The notes: a model not told the origin generated them from the sequence alone. DNA of 64,000 nucleotides from Streptomyces sp. MMG1533 (GCF_001279775.1 NZ_LGDG01000002.1:14790-78789), one strand, 5' to 3'; numbered from the stretch's first letter, positions 1 through 9,505 are shown. Numbers and translations: made by a program.

Positions 1-1035
1 GAGCCCGCCTGTCCAGACCGCCATGGCGACGAGATGGACCGTGTCGGCCGGCACGGCGAGCGCGGCCAGTGGGCCCGCTGCGCTGTGGCCCGCGAGGCTC
101 CATGTCAGGGCGAACGCGCAGCCGACGCCGAGCACGGCGACGATGTTGCGCCTTTGGCCCCGCCATCCGGGGTCGGGGGAGGGCCCCGCCCCGGATGCCC
201 ACTCCGCCCGGTCGCCCGGGGCCGAGCCGCCGGCGGTCACTCGCCGGCGCGCGAGGACCAGTCCGGCCGCGACGAGAGCGAGCAGCACGCCACGCAGCAC
301 GAGCATCCGCCCCATTCGGCTGCCCAGCGTCGCGGCCATGAGGCTCCTGTCCAGGGCGGCGAACAGGGAGCTGCCCGCCGCGTACGGCCCGTAGACGAGC
401 AGGGAGAGCACCGTCGCCGCCATGAGGGCGGACCAGCCGGTCCACACAAGCCCGTGGACGAGGCGCCGCCGGAACCCGGCGGGCCAGCAGGCCGCGACGA
501 AGAAGGCGGTACCCACAAGAACGGCGAAGCCCACGAAGGAGACCCATCGCGCCGCGCCGTACAGGGCGACGGCCGCGGTCCCCGCGCCGTGTTCAACGCC
601 CGCGGACGGGCCGGCGGACACGGGCGGGCTCCCGGCCGTGGGCCGGCCGAGGCTGAAGGAGAACGTGCCCTGCACGGGGTGGGAGTCGGCGGAAACCGTG
701 TGCCAGACGACGGTGTAGGTGCCCCTGGCCGACAGGGTCGGCAGCCTGACGGCGACCTTCTCGGCCCTGCCCCCGGGATGCGTCGGCCGGCCCGTCGCGA
801 CGGTGTCACCGTCCGGCGCGATCACGCCGACGCGGGTCAGGCCGAGGCTCACGGGCTCGGTGAACGTCAGGGACAGCCGTGACGGAGGGGTGCCGAGCAC
901 CTGCCGGTCGGCCGGTGCCGTCGACACCACTGAGGCGTGGGCTCGGGCCGGGGCGGAGCCGGCGACCACGGCCAGCGCTGCCAGCAGGAGTGCGACGCAT
1001 GCGTGCGCGGACGTGTGGAGCGTTGCTCGGTGCAT
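1..1035 (-). CDS. CopC-CopD fusion copper resistance protein, 3' truncated by window edge
   Basis: The reading frame starts at an ATG at 1035 and runs open to base 1 (345 codons visible). A signal peptide ends in ARA and the mature protein begins HASVVSTAP, so the N-terminal His that CopC uses for Cu(II) would be exposed. The CopC domain covers about residues 30-125 and keeps the distal WHTVSADSHPVQG segment with its Asp and His ligands. Several membrane helices follow, including VHLVAMAVWTGGL, typical of CopD. CopC binds copper outside the membrane and CopD is thought to move it inward. It is the last visible gene of the minus-strand copper operon, 76 bp after the YcnI gene. The C-terminus lies outside the window. 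Confidence 0.9.
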   Translation of the reverse strand, partial: MHRATLHTSAHACVALLLAALAVVAGSAPARAHASVVSTAPADRQVLGTPPSRLSLTFTEPVSLGLTRVGVIAPDGDTVATGRPTHPGGRAEKVAVRLPTLSARGTYTVVWHTVSADSHPVQGTFSFSLGRPTAGSPPVSAGPSAGVEHGAGTAAVALYGAARWVSFVGFAVLVGTAFFVAACWPAGFRRRLVHGLVWTGWSALMAATVLSLLVYGPYAAGSSLFAALDRSLMAATLGSRMGRMLVLRGVLLALVAAGLVLARRRVTAGGSAPGDRAEWASGAGPSPDPGWRGQRRNIVAVLGVGCAFALTWSLAGHSAAGPLAALAVPADTVHLVAMAVWTGGL

Positions 1036-1111
1036 CGTGATCTCTCTCGTCGGAGGCGGTGGGGAGGAGGCGCCGACGGCCTGGGGACGGGGCCGCCGGC
1101 GCCCCCGGCTC

Positions 1112-1861
1112 TCAGGCCGTGATCCCTTCCTGCCTCTCCGCCCGGGCGGACCGCCTCGCGGAGGTCCGCCGCCCGGCCGCCGCCCAGCCGAGGGCGGCGA
1201 GGCCGACGGCCAGCCCGCTGCCGCCGAGCAGCCGCGACACCGTGTCGGTGGCGGGCGCCCGGTCCGCCTCGTCCGTGGTCCTGGCCGCGGCCGGTGCCGC
1301 CGCGACCGGTGCGGTGCTCTTCAGCGCGAGCACCGGTGCGGGGTGCTCGGGCTCGGCCGCGCCCTTCTCCGGGACGTCGATCCAGCGCACCACCTCGCCG
1401 TCCGAGTAGGTCTGCACCGCCTTGAAGACCAGCTCGGGGGCGTCCTCGGGAAGCGGCCCCAGGGACAGGGGGAACTCCTGGAACTCCCCTGGGCGGATCG
1501 TGCCGCCTTCCCACAGGACGGACGTGACCGCCTCGGTGATCTCGTGGTCACCGTCCACGATCGGCTGCTTCAGCCGCTCCTTCTTCACCGTCGCCTTCCA
1601 GCCGGGAACGGGCTGGACCGACACATGCCCCAGGGGGTGCTCGGCCGGGAAGGCTATCTCCACCTGCACGGTGGAGTCGGCATCCCGCTCGTTCGGCACC
1701 CGGAAGGCGGCCTTGGTGAAGCCGCCGGGCTCGGCCGTCCCCGGGTTGACGGAGACGTGGGCGAAGGCACCGGGCGTGGCGAGGAGGACGACGGCGGCTC
1801 CGGCCACGGCCGCGGCCGACAGGCGGCGGCCGGACGGATGCCCGGGAGTGCGGGAGAGCAT
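1112..1861 (-). CDS. YcnI-family (DUF1775) copper-binding protein
   Basis: This 249-residue exported protein has a signal peptide ending GAFA and a mature N-terminus HVSVNPG. The family binds Cu(II) through that exposed N-terminal His with a nearby acidic residue. The DUF1775 beta-sandwich fills about residues 35-165, with conserved GGFTKAAFRVPNE and a Trp near VVRWIDVPE. A low-complexity Ala/Pro stretch, one membrane helix (GLAVGLAALGWAAAG) and an Arg-rich tail follow. ATG at 1861 was chosen because GGAAGGAA lies 9 nt upstream; a longer reading to 1897 lacks this site. It sits between the multicopper oxidase and CopC-CopD genes. Confidence 0.92.
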   Translation of the reverse strand: MLSRTPGHPSGRRLSAAAVAGAAVVLLATPGAFAHVSVNPGTAEPGGFTKAAFRVPNERDADSTVQVEIAFPAEHPLGHVSVQPVPGWKATVKKERLKQPIVDGDHEITEAVTSVLWEGGTIRPGEFQEFPLSLGPLPEDAPELVFKAVQTYSDGEVVRWIDVPEKGAAEPEHPAPVLALKSTAPVAAAPAAARTTDEADRAPATDTVSRLLGGSGLAVGLAALGWAAAGRRTSARRSARAERQEGITA

Positions 1862-1927
1862 GGGGATCGGTTCCTTCCAGCAGGGGGACAAGGACATGGG
1901 GAGCGGGAGGGCGGCCGGCAGCTGTGC

Positions 1928-2968
1928 TCAGCCGATGAGGGGCAGGTCCGGTACGGAGACGACCGCCGGGTCGACCTGGAAGATGGAGACGAGTCCCGCC
2001 ATGCCCTCGTGGGTCTCCGAGTGCGAGAAGATGTGGCAGTGGATCATCCACTTGCCGGTCTTGGTGGGTGTCCAGACGATGTCGTAGGTCTGTCCCACGC
2101 CGACGTTCAGCGTGTCCATCTCCTGCGGGACGGCCAGCGGCCGGCCGTCCTGCGCCACCACCGTGAAGTGGCCGCTGTGCAGGTGGATCGGGTGGATCAT
2201 CTCCGGTCCGGTGCCTATCAGACGGATACGGACCTTCTCGCCCACACGGGCGCTGAGGCGCTCGGTCGCCGGGAAGCTCTTGCCGTTGAACACGAAGCCC
2301 AGCGGGCCGTCGCCGATCATGATGCGGTAGTCACGGTCGGCCTCGATGTCGCCGGTCCTCGGCACCACCTCGAGGGATCCGTAGAGCCCCTTGCCTTCCT
2401 GCTCGCCGTGCATGTGCGAGTGGTACCAGTGGGTTCCCGGGCTGATCGCCTTCCACTCGTAGGTGTAGCTCTCGCCGGGCTCGATCTCGGGCTGCGTGAG
2501 GCCGGGTACGCCGTCCTGACTGTTGGGCAGGTCCATGCCGTGCCAGTGCACGGATGTCGGCTCGGGCAGATCGTTCTCGACGACGATGCGGACCGGGTCG
2601 CCCTCGTTCACGCGGATCACCGGACCGGGGACGATGCCGTTGAAGGCGTAGGCCTCGCGGACCTTGCCCGGCGCGGTCTCCCAGGAGACGGGCGCCGCGT
2701 GGAGCTTGAAGACCTTGACCCCGTCGACGACCTCGTAGGGCGCCAGTTGGGTGCCGTCCCCGAGGTCCTTGGCCTCGCCGGGCGCCCCGACCGCGGACGG
2801 GTTCGGCCGGTGCGGACCGTCGGGAGCCAACTGCTTCATGAGGGCGGGGGCGAAGGATGTCAGGCCGATGACGGCGAAGAACACGGCGCTCGGTACCAGG
2901 ACGCGGGAGAGACGGAACGTGCGCCGGGGTCCGGCCGCTGGAGGGTAGGCGGGGGCGGGAGATTCCAT
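1928..2968 (-). CDS. Two-domain multicopper oxidase (small laccase type)
   Basis: This 346-residue protein has an N-terminal membrane anchor or signal (VLVPSAVFFAVIGLTSF) and two cupredoxin domains. All four copper-binding motifs are present in order: HWHG, HWYHSHMHG, HPIHLHSGHF and HCHIFSH. The last includes the type-1 Cys and a downstream Met (HEGM). The length and motif layout fit two-domain laccases, which assemble as trimers, rather than three-domain enzymes. The family oxidises phenols or Cu(I) with reduction of O2 to water. It follows the cupredoxin-propeller gene after an 87-bp gap containing a strong hairpin. The physiological substrate cannot be read from the sequence; the operon suggests cuprous oxidation or an accessory redox role. 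Confidence 0.92.
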   Translation of the reverse strand: MESPAPAYPPAAGPRRTFRLSRVLVPSAVFFAVIGLTSFAPALMKQLAPDGPHRPNPSAVGAPGEAKDLGDGTQLAPYEVVDGVKVFKLHAAPVSWETAPGKVREAYAFNGIVPGPVIRVNEGDPVRIVVENDLPEPTSVHWHGMDLPNSQDGVPGLTQPEIEPGESYTYEWKAISPGTHWYHSHMHGEQEGKGLYGSLEVVPRTGDIEADRDYRIMIGDGPLGFVFNGKSFPATERLSARVGEKVRIRLIGTGPEMIHPIHLHSGHFTVVAQDGRPLAVPQEMDTLNVGVGQTYDIVWTPTKTGKWMIHCHIFSHSETHEGMAGLVSIFQVDPAVVSVPDLPLIG

Positions 2969-3014
2969 GGAGGTGTGTCCTTCTCATGCGCTCATGAGGG
3001 CCTGGAGGAGAACC

Positions 3015-3040
3015 GGGGGGCCGCCCGCGGGCGGCCCCCC
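3015..3040. terminator. Perfect 12-bp stem-loop between two copper genes
   Basis: Bases 3015-3026 pair perfectly with 3029-3040 around a 2-base centre. It lies 16 bp after the stop of the cupredoxin-propeller gene and about 45 bp before the oxidase start (minus-strand reading). No U-tract follows, which is common in Streptomyces. It could end some transcripts after the first gene and so lower expression of the oxidase, YcnI and CopCD. Confidence 0.7.
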
Positions 3041-3055
3041 GGCCGTGGTGCATCG

Positions 3056-5830
3056 CTACGAGCACTTGCTCCCGTAGTCGAGCGGGTTGCGCTGACGGCA
3101 GGTCAGCTGGTCGTTGACCGCGTTGCTGGGCGCGCGCTGAACCCAGCCGTTGTAGGCCAGCGGGACCGTGAGAACACCCTGACCACCCATGCCGGCGTAG
3201 TCGGTGATCTTGTCGTCCGTCTTGGTGTTGTCGTCACCGCTCAGGAGCATCCGGCCGACGACCTTGGCGTCCGAGATGTCGCCGTCGTTGTTCGGGTCGA
3301 TGTCGACGACGGACATGGCGTTCGAGAACTTGCTCGAGACGTAGCCGTAGTAGCCTCCGCCCTTCTTGGCGCCGAAGTTGATGCCGTGGCACCCGGCGTC
3401 ACAGGGGAGGTACTTCACGATCTTGTCCGTCTTCGGGTCGATCACCGTGATGTTCGACGTCAGGGTGTTCGCCACCAGGAGCGCACTGCCGTCCGGACTG
3501 ACCGGCAGCTGGATCGGCAGACCACCGAAGTCACCCGTGGCACCCTTGACCGGGTCGTAGTCGCCCCACAGGTCGATCTCCTTGTAGTGGGTCTTCGTGC
3601 CGCCGTCGACGCACGCGTCCTCCTTGATGGAGATGCACGAGACGGAGCCACCGAGGAAGTTGGCCTCGTACGCCTTGGCGCCGTCCGGTGTCATGCCGGT
3701 CGCGATCGGCAGCTCGCCGGTCTTCTCCTTGCGGATGTTGCCGGTCGGAATGTCCACGACGGTCGAGTCGTAGCTGTTCACGTTCGGCGTGACCATGTAC
3801 TTGGCGTCGCCGCTCATCCAGTGGGCGTGCGGGTTGGCGATCTTCTCGCCCGGGCCCTGGACGGGAATACGCCGGTCGATGCCGGTGCCGCCCGGTGCCA
3901 GCTCCATGACCGCGCTACCGCCGTTGAGGGCGATGTGCAGTTGGTCCGTGTCCGTCCTGGTCATGACGTGGGACGGGTCGGGGCCGACCTTGATCTGCCG
4001 GATGAACTCACCGGTCTTGCGGTCGAAGACGTCGAGCTTGTCGTTGAACCACTCGGTTTGGTAGATGTACTTTTCGTCGCGGTCCGTCCACATGTTGTGC
4101 GGATTGTTCATGTTGATCTTGGGCAGCGCGACCTTGCGCTCGACGGTCCAGTTGGAGGCGTCGATCTTGGTGGCCGAACCCGGCTTGGACTTGCCCTCGA
4201 ACTTCTCGAACTGGGTGTCCACCCAGACCTCACCGACGCCCGGAACGCTGGGCTTCTGGTTCGCGGCGGGGAGGGTCTTCGGCGTGTTGAACTTGTTCTT
4301 CAGGTACGCGTCCAGGCTGGGGACGAGCTCCTGCTTGCCGTCGCTGGTGTTCATCAGGATCGGCGCCGGCGGGTAGGACGGGTTCCACTGCGTGGCCTGG
4401 GTGTCGCTGTACCGCTGCCAGTTGTCCGGGACCGTGATGTTGAAGAACTTCTGCACCAGCTCGGCGATGATGTCGGCGTTGGACGGCACGTTCAGCGAGC
4501 GGCTGTTGACGCGCAGCTTCTTGCCGAAGTCCAGACCCGGGGTGAGGGGGTCGTCGACGACGGTCGCACCGAGCATGAACGGGTGCACCTTGCACGCGAA
4601 GGCGTACAGGCCCGGCTCGGTCAGCTGGACGCTGGTCTTGCCGACGAAGGCGCCGCCCTGGTCGAAGGGGAAGCCCTTCGCTCCGTCCGGCCAGATGAGC
4701 CCGGTGACGGTGTGCGCCGAGGCTGCTGCGGGAGCCGAGATGTCGAAGTTCGCCGTCACCGGGAGCTCGACGTCGTTGGTCTCGGCGTACTTCTGGATGT
4801 CCGCCAGAAGCGGGAGCAGCTCGGCGCCGACCGGCAGGTCGTCCAGCGTGGTCGGCGCGTTCGCCGGCTTGTCCTTCATCTCGTCGGACAGCTGGTCGAG
4901 CAGCGTGGCCGCCTCCTTGGCGCGGGGGTCGCCATCGGGCAGGACCTTGCTGATGGCGTCCTTGGTCGAGTCCAGACCCAGCAGCTTCAGCGGGTCGACC
5001 CCGAGGTCACCGATCAGCGGTGCGTCCGAGCCGTCGTAGTCGAACCCGTCGAGGCCGGGCAGGTCGCCGTTGAGCGCGCCGAGGGCGTCGTCACCGAGCA
5101 GGCCGCCTTCGCCGGTCGCATCACCTATCAGGGGGAGGCCGTCGAGGTTCAGCCCCGGAAGGCTGGACGTGGTGGTGCTGAGCGGTACGCGCGGCATCTC
5201 GGCCACCGCAAGGGCACGACCGCCGAACAGGTTGGTGTTCGTGTCGAACCACGCGTTCTGGTTGTCGGTGAGGTGGAAGGAGACGGGCAGGGGCCCGACG
5301 CCGACCGGGCCACCGCCCGAACCGTCACCGCCCGTACCGCCCGAGGGCGCCGGGGAGCTGGTACCCGTGGAAGTCGGCGTCGGTGTCGGGCTGGAGCTGC
5401 TGGTGGAGGTCGGGGTCGGGGTCGGCGAGGGCGACGACGAACCGCCGACGACCACAGTGCCGTTCATGTCCGGGTGGAACCTGCAGTGGTAGTTGAAGGT
5501 CCCAGCCGACGTGAAGGTGAAGGAGTAGTTCGCCCCCGGACCGAGGTCGGGTGAGTTCAGCGGTCCCCCGGTCACGCTGTGGGTGACGCTGTCGTCATTC
5601 GACCAGGCCACGGAGTCACCGACCGCTACGTTGATGCTGGCCGGGTTGTACTGCAGATTCCTGATCGAGACCGAGTGCGTCGCCGCGGAGGCCACGGGAG
5701 CGGCCATGGCCAAGGCGAACCCGCTCAAGGCGAGCGCCGTGGCGCCCGCCAGGGCACGCGTCGTCCAGGGCCGGCGTTGTCGCCACCCCCTGGACGAGCG
5801 CATGCGTGGCACATTGAGAATGCGCATCAT
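3056..5830 (-). CDS. Secreted tandem-cupredoxin / YVTN beta-propeller copper protein
   Basis: Starts are ATGATG at 5830/5827 behind GAAGG; the reading extends to 5998 but without a comparable site. The roughly 924-residue product has an Arg-rich signal peptide ending VASAA. Cupredoxin 1 (about 40-125) has all type-1 ligands: His in THSVTG and Cys/His/Met in HCRFHPDM. A Ser/Pro/Thr linker of about 50 residues follows. Cupredoxin 2 (about 360-450) is also complete: SAHTVTG, then CKVHPFM. The C-terminal half is a beta-propeller with YVTN-like repeats (TVIDPKTDKIVKYL) and regular His motifs PHNMW, PSHVM, PHAHW and CHGINFG. Such His could bind metal, as in nitrous oxide reductase, but this is inference. 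First gene of the copper operon; reaction unknown. Confidence 0.85.
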   Translation of the reverse strand: MMRILNVPRMRSSRGWRQRRPWTTRALAGATALALSGFALAMAAPVASAATHSVSIRNLQYNPASINVAVGDSVAWSNDDSVTHSVTGGPLNSPDLGPGANYSFTFTSAGTFNYHCRFHPDMNGTVVVGGSSSPSPTPTPTSTSSSSPTPTPTSTGTSSPAPSGGTGGDGSGGGPVGVGPLPVSFHLTDNQNAWFDTNTNLFGGRALAVAEMPRVPLSTTTSSLPGLNLDGLPLIGDATGEGGLLGDDALGALNGDLPGLDGFDYDGSDAPLIGDLGVDPLKLLGLDSTKDAISKVLPDGDPRAKEAATLLDQLSDEMKDKPANAPTTLDDLPVGAELLPLLADIQKYAETNDVELPVTANFDISAPAAASAHTVTGLIWPDGAKGFPFDQGGAFVGKTSVQLTEPGLYAFACKVHPFMLGATVVDDPLTPGLDFGKKLRVNSRSLNVPSNADIIAELVQKFFNITVPDNWQRYSDTQATQWNPSYPPAPILMNTSDGKQELVPSLDAYLKNKFNTPKTLPAANQKPSVPGVGEVWVDTQFEKFEGKSKPGSATKIDASNWTVERKVALPKINMNNPHNMWTDRDEKYIYQTEWFNDKLDVFDRKTGEFIRQIKVGPDPSHVMTRTDTDQLHIALNGGSAVMELAPGGTGIDRRIPVQGPGEKIANPHAHWMSGDAKYMVTPNVNSYDSTVVDIPTGNIRKEKTGELPIATGMTPDGAKAYEANFLGGSVSCISIKEDACVDGGTKTHYKEIDLWGDYDPVKGATGDFGGLPIQLPVSPDGSALLVANTLTSNITVIDPKTDKIVKYLPCDAGCHGINFGAKKGGGYYGYVSSKFSNAMSVVDIDPNNDGDISDAKVVGRMLLSGDDNTKTDDKITDYAGMGGQGVLTVPLAYNGWVQRAPSNAVNDQLTCRQRNPLDYGSKCS

Positions 5831-6417
5831 AACCCTTCTCTCACTTAGAGCTGAGTGCATCGGCAGGCACCACCACAAAGGCTTCACAGTCACCACTGGA
5901 AATGCGCGGAGAAACGACCCGACGAGACCCGCGAATCGCCTCCGATTCCACCCCTCAGCGGCAACTCGGACTTCACCTTCACGGCGTGTAGCGAACATTA
6001 ACTGAGCCTTTATGTCCCACTTATCTCTGCATTGTTAACCAAAGATTAATAGAGATTCACTCGAGCTCCAGGGGCACGTGAAGACGAACATTGAGGCGTA
6101 ATTACAACGCCAACGAAAACAAAAGGCAGACACCTCGGCGAGCGATCGAAGAGCGAAAGCGAGGCGTTCCAAAAGGTCAGGGCGGGCGCGGTGATCACGC
6201 GAAAGTGTCAGGTATTTGCCTTCCAAGCCCGCGGCATCAGGGTCACGTTCTACGGGAAGCCAGGATTAATTCCGTGAACCCTGGCCAAGGGAGCCGACCG
6301 AATGCCACCATGACAGCGCGAACGCAGGGGCCGTCGGCACCCCGGGGCCGAGCACGGCCCTGCGCGATTCACCGGACTCGGCCGCACCCAACCGGCCCCA
6401 CAGGACAGAAAGCGAGA
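5831..6417. promoter_or_regulatory. Divergent intergenic region, AT-rich centre
   Basis: This 587-bp stretch separates the copper operon (minus) from the MmpS gene (plus). About 5990-6130 is unusually AT-rich for the window (GTTAACCAAAGATTAATAG around 6035) and probably carries the divergent promoters. I see no clear copper-box palindrome and no supported small gene. Confidence 0.4.
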
Positions 6418-6879
6418 ATGCCTATGCCTCCCTCACGAGACGGTTACCGCACCAGGTGGTTCCTCTGGTCGCTGGGCGTCCTGCTGCTCGCCACTGCCGG
6501 CGGCATCGTCATCGTGGCCTCCGGCGGCTTTGAAGATCCAAGCACTGCGGAGCAGGCGCGGCAGGCTCTCCAGCCCACCCGGCACACGGTCATCTACCAG
6601 GTCACGAGCCCCGGCTCGACGTCAGCACTGATCACTTACCGGGCGGACGGCGTCAACAACGACAAGGGCGTGGACAACGCCAAGCTCCCGTGGAAGAAGG
6701 AGGTCGTCATCACGGCCGGACCCGGGGCTGCCGTGGCCCAGGTGATGGCGGCGGGCGGGAAGGCCGGGTCGGTCTCCTGCTCCATTCGCGTCGACGGCCG
6801 GATCGTCGACAGGCAGACCGCCAACGGCCAGTTCACCGATGTGTCCTGCTCAAGTGTCGTGCAGCCCGGCGCAGGGTGA
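6418..6879 (+). CDS. MmpS-family membrane accessory protein
   Basis: The 153-residue protein has a short cytoplasmic N-terminus, one membrane helix (FLWSLGVLLLATAGGIVIVAS, about residues 14-34) and an extracytoplasmic beta-rich domain. The C-terminal pattern VIYQVTS...ALITYRADG...LPWKKEVVI...GSVSCSIRVDG...DVSCS is the MmpS signature, including the Cys pair. In mycobacteria MmpS works beside MmpL RND transporters; no MmpL lies nearby. ATG at 6418 was chosen; ATG at 6424 is also possible. Ribosome binding is weak (GAAAGCGAGA). It appears monocistronic. Confidence 0.85.
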   Translation: MPMPPSRDGYRTRWFLWSLGVLLLATAGGIVIVASGGFEDPSTAEQARQALQPTRHTVIYQVTSPGSTSALITYRADGVNNDKGVDNAKLPWKKEVVITAGPGAAVAQVMAAGGKAGSVSCSIRVDGRIVDRQTANGQFTDVSCSSVVQPGAG

Positions 6880-7063
6880 CGGTGAGCGGATGCCGGGGCG
6901 CCCCACGCTTCGGCACCCGCCGGCGCCCCGGGGCTAAACCGTCAGGACAGACAAGAAAAAAGGGAAAAGGAAAACGACAGCCAGAGTCCAGCTCATTATC
7001 CGAACGGAAGTCGGTTCTTCGACCAAGGCGTTCTCCGGCATTATTAGCCGCCTGCCGAAGAGA

Positions 7064-8264
7064 TCAGGTCGAGCACGTACGTCCCACCGGGATACTGGCC
7101 GTAGCGATGGAACTGGTTTCAGGCATCTTGTCGTGGCTCCGGTGGATCCAGCGCGAACCGTTCTGGTAGATGTCGCACTGATCGGCGTGGCCGATATCGG
7201 TAACCGGATTGCGGTAGGGGCTGTCGACGTTGGGGGCGATCACCGCGCGGGCGCTCTGGTCGTTCCGCAGCAGCCGGACCGAGAAATCTGCTCCAGTGCC
7301 AGTGCACCGGGAACCGTACGCAGAAATTGCCGCTGATATTCTTGTGGCGCGGGGTCGGACTGATGCCCTTCGGTGTGAACGTACAGGGGTTTGGCTGCAG
7401 GTAGTGGCGTGCCGCGGCCTCGGCCCGGTAATTTCCGGTTTCGTACACCATCCCCGGGCCGTCGCCGTGAAACCGGTATTCGGAGCCGTCGCCGCTTTCA
7501 CGCCCGATTCCATCGTCGGTGGCGACGGTGTACGGGCCCGGAATGCAGGCCTCGGGCGTGGTGCGGGACATGGTCAGCGTGCGGATGCCGAGGGGCGGAG
7601 TGGCGCCCGGTGCGGCGCCGCCCGGCGTTTCTTCGACGTCGGTGGCGGCCGGGGTGACCTCGCCCCCGTAGCGGTACCGGGTCATAGTGCGCGGTGCGCC
7701 CCCGGCTACGGGAAGACTGCGATCGGCGTCGATCTCGTACGCTCCCCGGTGTCCTGGCACAGCACGGGTGCGGGCATCGATCTCGAGACGTTCTATCTCG
7801 AGACGTTCGATGTCACGGGACAGGGCTTCGGCGCGTCCGCTCGGGCCGCGGTCGATCGTGACGGTCCATCGGCCGGCATGCCAGGTGCCACCGGCGACGG
7901 CCGTGGGAAGGTGTTCGTCGTCCACGGCCGCGCGTGCCGCGGCGATCGCGTCTTCGGCGCTGACGGGGAAGGACGCCGCATCGGCTGTTCCCCGAGCGGC
8001 GGACAGGCGGACGACGGCACCGGTGCGGCGGCCCACCTCCGCGGTGACTGCACGGGCACCGGCCTCGCCCGCTTCGACGGCCCGAAAGCGGGGCAGCCGC
8101 AGCGCGTCACCGTCCAGGTGGCTGACGGCCTCCCGGCCGACGAGCCGCCGGTCGGCGAGGAAACCGGAGACGTTGTCCCGGACGAAGCGCTGCGCGGCCT
8201 CGCGTGCCTGGTCGGCGGAGGGCACGTGGTCGCGGCTGCCGGCTCCGCTCCTGCATCGAGTCAC
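7064..8264 (-). pseudogene. Uncharacterised secreted-type protein gene with an apparent frameshift
   Basis: A GTG at 8264 has GGAGG 10 nt upstream. The frame gives a PepSY/YcdB-like alpha/beta region (SADQAREAAQRFVRDNV, then SAEDAIAAARAAVDDEHLPTA) and a Cys-containing C-terminal region up to NISGNFCVRFPVHWHW. There the frame loses protein character. The next frame continues plausibly as ADFSVRLLRNDQSARAVIAP and ends at 7064 with a stop. Joining the two needs one extra base removed near 7286. It may be a real decay event or a sequencing error. No signal peptide is visible. It lies 164 bp downstream of the ECF sigma gene, so it may be its target or partner. I do not recognise a precise function. 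Confidence 0.55.
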
Positions 8265-8428
8265 GCGTAACTCGCCTCCTCACAGAGCCGCCTCGGCGGC
8301 AGTGGCGTGGATACGTCACCTGCTCTACGGGGACGAGCGGGCCGTGAGTCGCACGAGAGGAGAAACTTTTCGAGAGAGTGCGCGGACGCTGTGACCCCGG
8401 CGCCGAGGCGGCGGCCGAGTTCCCGTCG

Positions 8429-9505
8429 TCAGCGGACCGACAGCGGCGTGCCAAGCGCACGGCCCGGCTCGATCGAGCCGATCGGACGAAGTGGGTCGAG
8501 CGGCGGAACCGACAGCCGGGATGGGACTACGGCGGACACGTCCGGCGCCGTCGGCAGAGCCGGTTCGGGCGCCTCCGGCAGCGCGGGCAAGGCGGGAAGG
8601 GCGGGCACGGCGGGAAGGGCGGAAACGGCGGGAAGAACAGCGCCCTGCAGGTTCGACAGGGCCGAGGACGCCGACGACAGAGGGCCCACGGCCGTCGGCG
8701 GGACCGGACCGTCCCCGAGCCCGACGGGAAGATCAGACGAGGCCGTCTCGGACGCCTTCGGTTCTCTGCGCCCCGGCGGGAGGCCCGGAGCCGCGGGGAG
8801 ATGCGTTACGTACGGACGGAGCCGCGAAGGCGCAGTCTCCTCCGTCTCCGCTTCGGAAGATGTGCTCAGGGCCAGTCCCGCCACCGTCAGGGTCACCGCC
8901 ACGGACGCCAGCGCGGCTGTCTGCGCGCCTTCCCTCAGCACTCGCGGCCGCCAGCGCCACACCCAGACGGCGAGAACCAGTGTCGCCGCCAGTACGGCGC
9001 GGAGCGCCCTGCGGGCCCTGGCCAGAAGCGACCGGACCGCCTGGTAGCTGAGTCCGGTTCGCTGCGAAATCTGTTCGAGGTCCAAGCCCTGCGCCCTCAG
9101 GCTCAGCACCTCCGCCTGGCGTATCGGAAGGTCCGCGCTGCGGCCGGCAAGCCACTTCGCCTCCGCCTGGTCGCACACCGCGTCCTCCACCGTGGCGGGT
9201 CCGGCCGCGGTGCGCGCCGAACGGGTGTGCACCTCGGCCTCGCGGTTGATCTGCCGGTACCGGTCGACGCACAGCCGTATCGTCACCGATGTCAGCCAAG
9301 CGCCCAGCCGGGCGTCGTCCAGGTTGGCGCTTTCTGCCGCACGGACCATGGCTTCGTGCACCGCGTCCTCGGCGTCATCCACATTCATGGACCGCCGTCG
9401 CGCCACCTTCAGCAAGGACTCACGGTGGCTCAGCACCCGCTGCCAGCGATCGGCGGGATGCCCGTCCGCCGAACCTCGCTCCGCAGGCTCATCGTGTCCG
9501 CTCAC
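8429..9505 (-). CDS. ECF RNA polymerase sigma factor with C-terminal membrane extension
   Basis: This 358-residue protein has sigma region 2 at about residues 20-85 (RRRSMNVDDAEDAVHEAMVRA...VDRYRQ) and region 4 at about 115-165 (LPIRQAEVLSLRAQGLDLEQISQRTGLSYQAVRSLLARARRAL). Two hydrophobic segments follow (VLAATLVLAVWVW and ALASVAVTLTVAGLAL), then a roughly 140-residue Ala/Pro/Ser-rich tail with LPA repeats, presumably outside the cell. Typical ECF factors are about 180 residues and are held by a separate anti-sigma factor; none is encoded here. The fused tail may replace it. The start overlaps the upstream XRE gene by 17 bp, implying translational coupling. Confidence 0.88.
   Translation of the reverse strand: MSGHDEPAERGSADGHPADRWQRVLSHRESLLKVARRRSMNVDDAEDAVHEAMVRAAESANLDDARLGAWLTSVTIRLCVDRYRQINREAEVHTRSARTAAGPATVEDAVCDQAEAKWLAGRSADLPIRQAEVLSLRAQGLDLEQISQRTGLSYQAVRSLLARARRALRAVLAATLVLAVWVWRWRPRVLREGAQTAALASVAVTLTVAGLALSTSSEAETEETAPSRLRPYVTHLPAAPGLPPGRREPKASETASSDLPVGLGDGPVPPTAVGPLSSASSALSNLQGAVLPAVSALPAVPALPALPALPEAPEPALPTAPDVSAVVPSRLSVPPLDPLRPIGSIEPGRALGTPLSVR

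Noticed and set aside
719..5554. A 1,611-codon open frame on the plus strand across the copper genes
   Set aside because: It is antisense to four well-supported copper genes with conserved metal motifs; long antisense frames are usual at this GC content.
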